Below, piece after piece: positions 11,545-22,784 of a stretch of DNA of 64,000 nt; position 1 is the first letter of the stretch, and the number at the start of each line of letters is the position of its first letter. The notes under the pieces were generated by a model that was not told the origin of the DNA, made no database searches, and saw only the letters and a list, made by a program, of their open reading frames with translations. The position numbers and the translations under genes are program-made. The DNA is from Panaeolus papilionaceus (Eukaryota > Basidiomycota > Agaricomycetes > Agaricales): contig JADNRZ010000013.1 in assembly GCA_015501605.1 (NCBI GenBank), forward strand, positions 372,001 to 436,000, read 5' to 3'.

Positions 11545-12213
11545 AGGTGATCTCACTTATATTAGCCGTTAGTGGTTGTTTGAACTTGCTTCTTCATATA
11601 TGACGGGTGCTGGCACCTATTGTTTTATATTCTCATCAATGACTATCCAATTCTTTTTGTTTTACCATTATCACACGGACGAAATTTTCTGCAGATATCA
11701 TCTGAGACTGAGGGTACCGGTATTATAAGGAATTAGAATTTACTGACTGAACCTATGGGGACTAACTGCGTTTATGGCACCAGATCATGAAGGTTTGGCA
11801 TCCCCCACTCATGTGAAACGGCACGACTGATGAGTGAGTGACCCTCCTACGACGTATCCAGAATACTATGAAAAATCTCACAAAGATACAGTGAACATAA
11901 AAAAACTCCCTGTAAAGAGGGCAGACGAAACCCTAAATACAAAAACCGCGCCTCAGAGAGGGTATTGAACACGAGTTAAAAAAAACCCCTTTGTAAGGAG
12001 GGTAGACAAAACCCCTAATAGGAAAACCGCGCCTCAAAGGGGGTGTCAATCGTGAACACAAAAACCCCTTGCGGCCGGAGGGGTTTTAACTCCCTCATTT
12101 GAGGTTATAACCAAACCCCCAGAAAAACTCCTCTTTTTACCCCCCTTCCAGCGAGGGTTTTATCCCCTGCCCAACTCAAAGGGGTGAATACCCCCCGAAT
12201 TGGGTTTACAGTG
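11545..12213. repeat. right subterminal region with an ~80-bp tandem repeat and the right inverted repeat
   Basis: After the transposase stop there is no gene. From about 11891 an 80-bp unit is repeated: 11891-11970, 11971-12050 and a partial copy from 12051. Each unit has an A-run, then CTCCC or CCCC, then AGGG, and in the two full copies a shared ACCGCGCCTCA block. The terminal 45 bases (12169-12213) are the inverted repeat, ending GGGTTTACAGTG, followed by GTT. Confidence 0.7.
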
Positions 12214-12216
12214 GTT

Positions 12217-12838
12217 ACAATCGAAAAGGAGACTCGGAGTCCACATACCCAAGGCCGTCTGCTGAACCTGCTGATCACAGAATAACTAATTGACTAGAGT
12301 AATCAGTCTCGAACACTTTAATTGAAATAGGTCGATTGGAAAGCGGGAATGAACCTTGTAAAGAAAGTCCAATCATTTCGATCATGATCAACTTGAGCAC
12401 TTCGAGTTCAAAAGGAAGACGGGTAAAAGGTGATATTGTTGGATGTCGATGTTTGTGAGGAACCTCTAAATTCCAGGAACGATACAAGAGTTTAAATGGA
12501 GACCAGAGTGCGAAGCAAAGGAAAACTTACGGGTAACTGAAAGCCTGAGATAGACGACCCGGTCCGAGACTCAAAGCGGTACCGACCTATAGCGGGAAGT
12601 CTATACAGAACAAAGTACCAGACCATCATGCATCTCTCTTGCGCATAGTGACCTGTACGCCTCGGCTCCGCTAAAACAGAAATATAGTGCGAAAATCCGA
12701 GTATAGATTGGATGGTGGGTAAACTACTGTACAAAAATCGAATGCCGTTGAAAAATGAACAGATGCTAATTGTGCAGTCTTAGTGGTAATATGTCGAATG
12801 CTAAGAACGAGAAACAGAGAGAAACTAAGGTATATTGC
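12217..12838. other. host intergenic region between transposon and F-box gene
   Basis: This is host sequence just right of the insertion. Small open frames on the minus strand are not supported by splice sites or recognisable sequence. It probably holds the 3' UTR of the F-box gene. The transposon ends about 0.6 kb downstream of that gene's stop. Confidence 0.4.
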
Positions 12839-15219
12839 TCAACCAAAGTGGTGAACTTCAACTGTCTTGATACGATCCAAAACATCAGTCTGTAACACAA
12901 CACATGAGTAGAGTATCTTAGAAATGAGAGAAACCAACCAACCTTGATGCCAATGACGCGCTCCTCGTCAATCAGAACACCGTCGAATGTATACGTCTTC
13001 TGGCTTGCACAAGCAACATATGGCAAAGAGCCTTCCACTCGTTCAGCGAAGGTATCAGCTGGTTCGGCCGCCTCGGTCGTATCGACACACCAGATACGAT
13101 TATCTGGTGATGGGTCGTAGGGGAGCTCGGGCGCTGGAGGTAATTCATCGTCCGTGATCTCATCGTCACCAGCAAATGCCGATACAGCGAACAACTCCAC
13201 GGTATCATCGTCCAGAGAAGGCTGAGTGATCATAGGACTGCCGCTACTGCTGCTACCCGATGATGATGATCCTGATGCCTCGCTCGGGAATCCGGTATAG
13301 TGATCGTCCACGAGGATCAAATCGTCATCCCCTCCATCGGAGGCTTCGTCCTGCTCGTCGTAGTCGGCTTGCCCGTGAATACCCATGTAATGGTCCAGGT
13401 CGCGTCGCTTCTTCATCACCTCCACATTCTGACCCTTTCCGCTTTCAGTGCCCTTCTTGGCCTCCTCGTTCATGGCTTTCTTCCTCGCCTGAGACGCTAA
13501 CCACCGCTTCATCTTCTTCACATTACTCTCGTTGAAGTCTAGAACGACGTATGGGAACCCGTTATCAGGCGCACTGTCCGCGATAAGGACACAGCGTTGA
13601 CCAGCTGATGTCGTGATCCACCGGGTGGGAATGCTGTCTGCGTTGAACCATCGACTGATACCTGGACCCCAAGATGCCCAGAGAACGCGTCTAGGTTCCG
13701 AGTCCACCTTTCTCTGAGCATCATTCGAAACAGAGCTTCTGCTCGGAGTAGCATAGTGCTCATCGCCCAGACCCGCATTAATGCCGTCTGGATTCAGCTT
13801 GTTGAACGCCAGCTCCGCGGTGTGTCGTTCGTAGGCATCAATTAAAGACTTTCGATGCATGAAGAAGGTGTATGTGTGGCCAAAGTGGAAGTTGACATTG
13901 AGATTGGCGCCACCGGGAAAGTTCATAGCCATCCCATTGATACGCAGCGCAAAGACACAGATAGCATCTTCTGGGTTTGCCAAGAAACCGCGTTTGGGAT
14001 CCATGTCGTCCATCTCCTCGTCTTGAGCAAGTCCAGCCGCGGCTCTAAGTGCAGCCTGTCGCTTCCTCTCCCTAGACTTTATTCCGAGGTGAGAAGACGC
14101 GCCAATGGGGTTCGGCTCGGAGCGACACGAAATATTACCGACGATCCGGCCTTCTGCTAGAGCGGGCAGTCCAAGAATAAGTGCCGGCTGGGGGATTGCC
14201 AGAGTCGGCTTCGCCGGTAGTGTGAAAATATCGAGAGCGTTGGTACGGTTATTTGGGAGCATAATGAGGTCTTCCCGGAGGAACAGAAGCCCAGAATAGG
14301 TCCTAAATGGAGCGGTCCAGCTCTATTTGTTGTGCCGTCAATAAATACCGTGGGAGGATGAATGTGATATCTCGTCAAAAATAGATCTTTCAAAAATGTT
14401 CGGAGTGGCGACATACCGTTTTTAACACGCCTGTCTTCCACTCGTAGACAAAGATTTGGTCGTCCGGACGCATTGGATTATTGTAGAACGTGAGGATGAG
14501 AACGAGGTTGTCCCCAACGATTTCGATGCCAAGGGCGGGTTTCTCCCATCGTGAAGTAATGACCTTGATGGTGTGATCCTTCGCGTCGGGATGGGGCCTG
14601 CCTGTCGAAAACTCGTGGAGCTGGATTTCGATGTCATACCGAGTCCCTTGTATACCCATGTAATGCTTGGGCTCACTGTGGGTATTGCAGTGAATTGATC
14701 AGAGATAATCAATAGGCGTCTGGTCATACGACACACTCACGTTGTGATGATAGCAATCAAATCGTGTTCGAAAACACACAGTCCCATATCGATGATCGTC
14801 TTGCGTGCTTTGATCTTGGTCCATTCCGGCTCGTCAGTCGGCTTTGTAGGCAGGCGTAGGTAGTGTAGTTCGGTCTTGTTGAAGTTGCCCAAGAGGTAAA
14901 CGCCGCCACTTAGGTCGTATATACCTGAGGGGTTGTGTGTTACAGGAATGGATTTGGTGAAATTGGGATGCAAGAAGGCCCAATTCTCCTCGCTCTTTGC
15001 CAGAGCATCTAGTTTGTCGATAACGGGCAAGTTCGAACAAGGGTTGTCCAAGGCCTTGAACTCCTCCAATGACGTCTGGTACTGGAGTGCAATGGATTCA
15101 TGGACGACAGAATGAAAGAGTTTATTGACCAGTTGACAGTTGGATATGTCCTCAGCCTTGAGGCATGAAAGGATTTGAGTGAGAAGCTCAGTGGGAAGGT
15201 CAAGTAAAGTCAGGGACAT
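12839..15219 (-). CDS. F-box protein
   Basis: Four exons join in phase: 15219-14741, 14675-14417, 14322-12943 and 12889-12839, giving 722 aa. An F-box is clear at residues 3-48 (TLLDLPTELLTQILSCL, then CQLVNKLF), the motif by which such proteins bind Skp1 in SCF ubiquitin ligases. The rest is the long beta-rich body usual in agaricomycete F-box families (segments such as TYSGLLFL and VFALRINGMAMNF), interrupted by a Ser/Gly/Asp-rich disordered insert near residues 560-640, and ends TVEVHHFG. The last intron is 53 bp with good borders. Substrate unknown. F-box genes are strongly expanded in mushrooms, so orthology cannot be assumed. Confidence 0.78.
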
Positions 15220-18200
15220 GGTGGTGGTAAGTTAACAAGAATGGAGTCCAATTTGGTTTGCCGAGTCTAAATAAACTTTCGTGTTTGTTGATAAGATGAA
15301 ACATACATCTTATCTTATCTATGACTCCCTGACATAACTTCCCTTGTCGTCCGCACTTATACCGAACTAAAGGCAAAAGAAGAAGTTTGTTAAAGACTTC
15401 CATGACCGAGTCATTAATCTATCAATCTATCAAGACATAAAAAGAACGAAGCAAAATGGTCATGTGCAATACCCAATAGAAATACAAAGTCGGACCAGAC
15501 AACTGCGCTTCGAAAACTTGCCGATCAACGCAAGGTCAATACGTCGAGGTCGTAAGCTAGGCTCCACCCCTGTAGATTCGAATTGTGGTCTCCTTAACAC
15601 CGAAGCAATAGTTATAATCTGATACAACCCATTACGGAAAATATTCGATAGAAACAAGTTTAACAACTGGCAGGCACTTTAGCGAAGCATATCACGACCT
15701 CCCTTAAACAGGTGTCCTAACAAAAGCAGGGGATAGATTGGAGTTGCTCGTCCCTCAACATCCGATTATCAGCGGCGGTCTGTCGGACTCTGGGTGGCGT
15801 AGGAATATAATGCAAGAAAAGGGGGGAAAGGCACAGACATGAGATTAACCTAAATCAAATGTACTCGGTGTTCAGCGCTCAGCTTGCAACCTTCAATGTT
15901 TAATGTCTTTAGAGACTACGCCACATTAACTTCACTTCAAATGAACATTAAAATATAGATATCTATATCACCTGATGAACGTTATAAACCACATTGCTTG
16001 GTCAGTGCCTTCCTTCAATCCTCTTGATTCCCAACAATAGAAGCCGGTTTGAGAGCTACGCGAGTGCCTGCTATAAGCGACCACACTTAGTGGCTAATAA
16101 ACAAGGAATTTCCCTGGCCCAAGACTTATCGAGGTGCTAATAATTCTGTCATTGTGTCGGCTACGATGAGAAATATCAGGTGGACTCGCTTGACTAGTCG
16201 TCCGGGCGTTGAATCCATTTTGCAACGGCTGTCTTCGTATGCAGGAGTTTCAGAAGTTTGCACCAGAAGAACCGGCATAGCACAGCAGTTGCCGCGTTAA
16301 TGATAAATGAATTGACCGTAATAGAACACGACGCTAGCCGAGATCAAGAATAGCCCCGATTCCGGCCCCTCGATTTCATAGAAATTCTCCGGGATCGTGA
16401 AATCGATGACAAACAAGTCACCACCCTCATTATTAACGCTGTTGGCAGTGTTGCTGACCTTGTCGTCATTGTGTCGCTTGCCCGCCTGATGGTGTGCGTG
16501 ACCGCATTACAGATAAAACGTCGCTTCGAGGAGATAGGCGAGATGTTCGAATGGCATGAAGCACAGCTGTAGCAGTGGGTGTCACGGTATGTATAGCCCT
16601 GTTCGATGTCATATTTTTGGGGATGGCTCCCTGTGAGACACCTACATACTGTGTAGATGAGGGTTGTTTTGGCGCTATTCCTCTCCAATCTACATCACCT
16701 GCATCATCAAATGATGATGCCCTGTTCTTGATACCACCGAATGCACCGCAACCCATGGTCACAATCCTGCCCAATCCCCATTGAGATTACCCCTGACTTG
16801 CTTATCCATTCTTTACATTCTACATAGTTTATGCTGCGTTGACTCTCGTCTAGCGAACAGATTTCCTTCGACAGATTAGAAATCTTTACATTTTTATGAT
16901 TTATAGTTCGATTTATTTGCAGCCTAACAACACGACTGCGGATAAAGTGGTGGCTGCCTTTCGTGCCCTTTCATTTGCAACAAACTCAAACATTCAGATG
17001 GGAGATAAGCTACTATCAAGCGGACGATGTCTCTGGGTGACAAGGTAAGAATGCTGGATGTTCAGAAGTTGTAAGCGAGAAAGACGGAGAATGTTTCTTC
17101 GTAAAGCCCTCACAGCTGAATTTTACGCTTGGTACGGATGATTTCATATGTTGCATGTATCAGCTTCGAAAACTCTGCAAATGCAGTGTCTGGTCTCAAA
17201 CAATGCAATCGATGGTGTGGAAATCGCACCATTTGACCTAAGCTTGGCCTGGTCGCAACTCGTATAACAAGGATTCGGAGTCATACGAAGACTCATCGCT
17301 TCCAAAAGGCATGTCTGCGCCAATTCAAACTCTGATTCGTACAGCCGAATTTTTTATTGTGTGAGAGATCCTATGGGTGAAAAATACTGATTGTATTCTA
17401 AGGCGCTTAATGGCCGATCTACCCGCCCATCAAATTCAAAGTCTGGGTTGCCGCAACATGAGTACTTTCCCACTTCAAATTGCATGTCCTGCTTGTCGGT
17501 TTCGAATTCGGCTCAGGATCCGTGCGTATTTATGGTGTTCGAGCTAAATTGAAAGGCCAGAAGATATCCCGTGTTCCAACAATTCGTGATTCGACTTTGT
17601 GATGCATCGTTGCGTTAGATGATAAGGTCGTGTAACACACGTCACATCCCTCTTGTTTACCCAGTGAAACTATGCGCAATATACCCAACTTTCTAAGTTT
17701 TTGCAGGAGGTTTTTACACATGCACTGTGGACAATCACTATTGGAGTTACACGCTACAGTCGAGATTATCATAATATATTTCATTGTCTCTCAAATATAT
17801 AGCCTTGCCGTAAGCAAGGGACAATCGCCGATTGTCAAGCCTAGGCGAGTTTATTCTGACGCCTAAGTATATGACAAAAGAAGATGGCCTAATTGAAAGA
17901 AATAAATGAACTGCCGATTGTCGACGCTTGTACTAAGCTATCGGTAACAAAGTCTCGTCCACGGGTTGCAATTATATACTTGGCGAACAGGAAGCATTCA
18001 TAAGCGCCCGCTGGTCCGTGCAGCGTGTATTTGCAGTCGATGTAAGACGTGACTAGATGTCGGCTTAGAAAGATGAGGTGACCCATTCAGACATCTCCCT
18101 ACGTTTCTTTGGAGATTATATCCAACCAACGAGCTGACTTGACTGCGCGCGCATATTCGCTGCTGTAGACATTAAAACCTATACATCAAGACGACGAGTG

Positions 18201-20978
18201 AGTGGGCATGCGAACAAGCGACAACTGTAAAAAATAGGCGCAAGCGATGAAGGAAATAACAAATTCATATTTCTTCAATTTGGCCAAAGTAACTCAAGGC
18301 GACGTCAGCCTCCAGCTTAGCGAGCGTTCACGAGACACCATATTTACGGATCATCATGGCAGCAGAAGACTTATCGATGACCGTAATGGTGACTCGGATG
18401 CGTCTGGATGAAGGCCTTAGGTGGTGCTTCTGTCGCATACGTGTTCTAATCGTCATGGATCTTGATGGCTCACTGGACGCCTGAAAGGATGTTAGTATAG
18501 TGCTGGTTCATCAACGGCAACACGCACCGATTTCAGATACCAAGAACCCAGTATGATGAAGACTTCATGGTTATGATTTGTTTGTATTTCAGCACCCACA
18601 TGTATACAGACTTGTTTTACGAGAGCTGAGGGTAAAATAGGAAGCAAGCTAAAGAAACAAAAGCAATTTGTCGTTCTTGCCAGGTATTACAAGTCATCGC
18701 AATCTTCAGAAAATAGTGTCTGGAACAGCTGTGATTGAACGAGCTGTGATTGAACGAGCTGTGATTGAACGAGCTGTGATTGAACGAGCTGTGGAGCAGA
18801 TGCAGACATGCCTGCTTATCAAAGTTGGCAGCAGCTAAAGATGCCAATATCAGGGTGATTTTGCTTCATTGAAGTCGTTCAAATGCATTGCACTCGAAAG
18901 TAAAGCAATAATTATTGCCTGGAATTATTACATAAAGAGCATGTTTAATACTCGGATAGGGTCCTATGGGGACAATGAGATGCAAATGGTTTGCAGAAGG
19001 AAAACATTGAACTGGAATGAGTAACAGCAGCCAGCAACTGCCCCTAACTGCCCAAATAACGCGGCACGCTGACGATTTGTAACTCCGACCGAAATAAATT
19101 CCCATCGCCAATCCGTTGTATTAGCGCAGTGATGTAAGAGCTCCTGGCAAACTCTGTGTTTAAGTCCTCTCACAATCTTGCATTTACCTTGGGGTCACAG
19201 GCCGCACTTTACTGAAATGTATGGAAATAGCTCTCGGCACGATACTGTAATCGTTAAAATTGGCTTTATTGCTGCTACAGCGGCAGATCACGACTAAAAT
19301 ATCATTTGTTCCTCCAACCAAAGATCAAACTAAACAAACCTCTGCCTTTTGTTACTTTGGGTCCCCTCGATTTCCTGCCATACCAGGGGGTGTACCTATC
19401 CAACCATTACCTCAAATCAAAGAAAACAGTGTATCAACTAAGGCGTTCCCGGATGGCGACGATGTGGATGTTTTTAGAACTGTCGCAATCACGACGTTGC
19501 AAGACATGTTTGACGAGAAAAAAGGTTGCTATCGGTGCAGCGGGTCCGGCTGAACATATGATGGAGCATTTGAGGTGTTAAACTGCCGAAGAGGCTATGT
19601 ACCCATTGGGCTGACAAGTTAGGTTTCGTGAGTTGATTGACTGTGTTTTTTTGTCTCGTCCTTCAACTGACTTTCCATTGCCTTCTAGGAATACAAGTTG
19701 TCAACCATTGTTTTGTGAATAGTTCAGACAATCGCCCATGTCCCCGGCACTACCGGTTCTCAGGAAAGCGCAACACAAAGGAGACATCAAAAGCTGTTTG
19801 GCTCTGAATCGGACGATAATTTTAGAGTCGACCCAAGCATGAAGAGGACGCGACACGAAAACACTTCTGCTGTGACCCCGCCCGCGACACCGAGGAGACC
19901 GATATCATTGGCCCAGTCGTTTTTGTTGCGTTTTTACTTGCGGGAAAGGCACAACGAAGACGATTTGTACCTTCTTCTACGTCCCTGTACGGTCACTCCA
20001 AGTCGTGATGTTGTCTTACAGACGGTGACTTGAGTCTATCTGGTGGGTGCCTTTTCGCTCTTGTTCTTCCTGTTCATGTTTTTATACATGTATTACGTGG
20101 TCCTCGATATATTTAGGATTTTCTCCCTTGCCTTCGTATATTTTTTCTGGTCACAGCTTGCACATCAAGGGCCTTCCCAAATCAACTGTGATCTGAACCA
20201 GTGCCTCTTGATGCATTGCTTTGGAAACAACTGCCGATTTTGCCAGTTTTCCGGAACAGCACGCTGGCAAATGAGGTTTATGTCATTCTAGCCATGAACA
20301 GAGCACAACAGCACAATGCCCCCTGGAAATGGTAAAATCAACAAGCATCCGTCTGTAAACATCGCAACTTCCGCTTCAAATGGGCGGGGCTGACCAACAG
20401 CTCCGACGGAAAGCAACGCAGCCATTCCACCCTTCTCTATATTCCAGCACATACATACATTTCCGTCTCGAGAAGACCATAGCATGCCATATGAACTCTG
20501 CCCACATCAACAAAGCCCACACGTACATTCAGTTCTCAAGGATATATTAGTATGCCCCCACGTTGGATATACCGTTGAATCAATTGTGTTGGCGTCTTCG
20601 AAGCTCAGGTTTCTTCCTACACCGAAGTGCATCAGGTCAGATTTTGCTCATACTAGAGCAACAAAACCGCTAAGTACGTATCATGACACGTCCTGTGACA
20701 ATTAAAGACCAACTGGATTCGAAGAACTGACAGCGTTGCAGGTTGCCGTGTTCTGCCAATGGAGCAACTTGTATTCATAAGGATACAAACTCATCATTCT
20801 CGGATTTTCAGGATCAAGTTCTGCGAACAGCTACGAATACGGGTCACCTCCCGCGACAAAAATATGACAGGGGACATATGGACTCTGGATTTTTCATCGG
20901 GCATAAAAGCAAGGTCTTTTCCAGCAAAAGAGAATAACAACAGCTTCTCGTTTGTGGTTTTGGATTGCAACCTCCAGC
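15220..20978. other. long gene-poor region
   Basis: I find no convincing gene in 5.7 kb. It contains an open frame at about 16349-16575 (+) with a hydrophobic segment, a cluster of palindromes at 17803-17845, a 15-bp tandem repeat at 18729-18788, a tRNA-like stretch near 19110-19180, and open segments with intron-like borders at 19260-20040 that I could not join into a gene. Base composition resembles the flanking DNA. It may be eroded mobile DNA or a non-coding spacer, with the GH71 promoter at its right end. Confidence 0.4.
18729..18788. repeat. four perfect copies of a 15-bp tandem repeat
   Basis: The unit CTGTGATTGAACGAG is repeated four times without change, followed by a partial fifth copy. 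On the minus strand it would read as HSSFN repeated inside a 76-codon frame, but nothing else supports a gene there. Confidence 0.9.
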
Positions 20979-22784
20979 ATGAGAATCTTTCACGCCCTTG
21001 TGGCAGCCTGCCTCGCTGCCCAACAGGCCAGTGCAAAGGCTGTCTTCGCCCATTTCATGATAGGCAACACAGGCAGTTACTCCGTTTCGGACTTCATCTA
21101 CGATATGCAGTTGGCCCAACAAGCGGCTATCGATGGCTTCGCCCTCAACATGGCATACGGCGACTCCTCAAACGACCACTCTATCCCTCTAGCCTTCCAG
21201 GCTGCAAACCAAGTTGGATTCAAGCTTTTCTTCTCGTTTGATTACGCTGGAAATGGCGCCTGGCCAGCTTCTGTGAGTTGATCACCTTTGTTCGCTGGTC
21301 GATGGACATCACGGATTGCTGACGACGACATGACTTTGTAGACGGTTCAAAGCATGATCCAGACCTGGTCTTCACAGGGCTCATACTTCCGGCATTCGAC
21401 AGGTCAACCTCTGGTTTCAACTTTTGAGGGCCCAGGCAATGCTGGAGACTGGCATAACATTAAGGCAGCGACCAACGCGTTCTTCATTCCGGACTGGTCA
21501 TCGCTCGGAGCTATGAACGCTATTGCCCAGAGCAATGGAGTGGCAGACGGTCTCTTCAACTGGGGTGCTTGGCCCGACGGCACTGCGACAACTAACTGGG
21601 ACCTTGACGCCTCCTATCTTATTTTCCTGTCACAGGCTAAAAAGCCGACATACATGGCGTGAGTCGGCTGATAATACTTGATTCTTTCTGGGACGTACTT
21701 CTGACATTTTTCTCCCAGCCCTATATCCCCTTGGTTCTTCACTAACATGCCTGGTTACAACAAAAACTGGCTGTGGCAAGGCGGCCTGCTTTGGTTCCAA
21801 CGCTGGGAACGCCTTTCGGCACTGTCGGTGATCGGGCAGGATCAATGGCCAAATCAGCCTGAGTACCTCCAAATCATCTCCTGGAACGACTATGGCGAGT
21901 CACACTACATCGGCCCCCTCAACGACAAAGCATACTTGGCCTTCGACAGAAATTACGGCAATGCTCCTTTCAACTATGTCTTGGGACACCCACACGATGG
22001 CTGGCGCCAGATGCTGCCTTTCATGATAACCATGTGGAAGACTGGAACTGCCGTCGTCACGCAGGAGGTTGTAACCGCCTGGTACCGTCTGACTCCAGGC
22101 ACTGCTTGTGGTTCTGGTGGTACAACAGGCAACACCGCGTCTCAAGGTCAGAGTGAGACTTCACCACAAACACTTTCCCCAGACAAAGTCTACGTCGCTG
22201 CCCTGTTGACGAGACTCAGCTACGCAAGGGTGACGATTGGCGGACGGGTCTTTAACGTGAACTGGGAATCGTTGCCATCGTACTCCACCACGGAGAGTGT
22301 TGGCATCTATTATGGAAGTGTTGACACCCAAGGAGCGACAGGAACCGTCAAAGTCGAGATCGTTGACACTAACCAAGGGACAGTCGGCACCCTTAATGGA
22401 CAATCGATCCAAGCTTCGTGCCCAAACGTGGTTGTCAATTGGAATGCCTGGGTCGGCAGCACCACCCTATCCCGATCCATCTCACCTACCTCTCCCAGTG
22501 TCAACCTCAAACAGCAGCAGTGCATTAAGGGCAGTGGATCGCTTGGGCAGTACAACGAACTTTGCCAGTTCGTTTGTAATTTGGGATATTGCCCTCCCGG
22601 TCCTTGTACGTGCTACACGATGGGCAAGAACACGGCTAGCGCACCAGTCAAGAATGTCAGTGGATACCCATTGCCTGGAAAGAGTTGCGCGTATATTGGT
22701 CTTTGTTCATATGCCTGCAACCACGGATTTTGCCCGTCCAGCACATGCACGACGGACCCCAATGCCGCGGGTAGGTGTGTGTAA
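20979..22784 (+). CDS. secreted GH71 alpha-1,3-glucanase (mutanase) with Cys-rich C-terminal modules
   Basis: Three exons join in phase: 20979-21272, 21342-21658 and 21719-22784, giving 558 aa. Residues 1-19 (MRIFHALVAACLAAQQASA) form a signal peptide; the upstream in-frame Met at 20952 would spoil it, so 20979 is chosen. The mature start AVFAHFMIGN and later blocks such as GFALNMAYGD, KLFFSFDYAGNG, GLFNWGAWPDG and ISWNDYGESHYIGP are classic GH71, enzymes that hydrolyse alpha-1,3-glucan in fungal cell walls. A beta-rich domain follows (about 350-455), then two Cys-rich modules from residue 472 to the end (cores CQFVCNLGYC and CSYACNHGFC), perhaps for wall binding. Likely roles are self-wall remodelling or attack on other fungi. 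It stands alone, far from other genes. Confidence 0.9.

Larger units (their letters stand above)
202..12213. mobile_element. complete CACTA-type (Tnp2/Plavaka-like) DNA transposon
   Basis: The left end at 202 reads CACTGTAAACCC and the right end at 12213 is its exact reverse complement for 12 bases. Imperfect similarity continues for roughly 45 bases, through a G-run, a TATT and a run of C ending CCTTTGA. The three bases before the left end (199-201) and after the right end (12214-12216) are both GTT, which is a 3-bp target duplication as expected for CACTA elements. Inside are a Tnp2-type transposase and three further genes, all with open, phase-consistent exons. Subterminal sequence on both sides is rich in GGGG/CCCC runs. 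Intact ends, target duplication and transposase suggest a recent insertion; whether it is active cannot be seen from sequence. Confidence 0.88.

Noticed and set aside
3..12253. CATACCCAAG at 3-12 and again at 12244-12253, as a longer target duplication
   Set aside because: The copies are not adjacent to the element ends; the GTT triplets directly flanking CACTG/CAGTG are the fitting duplication, and a 10-base match can arise by chance.
18617..18847. 76-codon minus-strand frame with HSSFN repeated four times
   Set aside because: The pattern is produced by the 15-bp tandem DNA repeat; nothing outside the repeat looks like a conserved protein and there is no promoter or splice support.
15220..20978. 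An LTR retrotransposon in the gene-poor region
   Set aside because: No long direct repeats, reverse transcriptase, integrase or primer-binding site could be found by eye.
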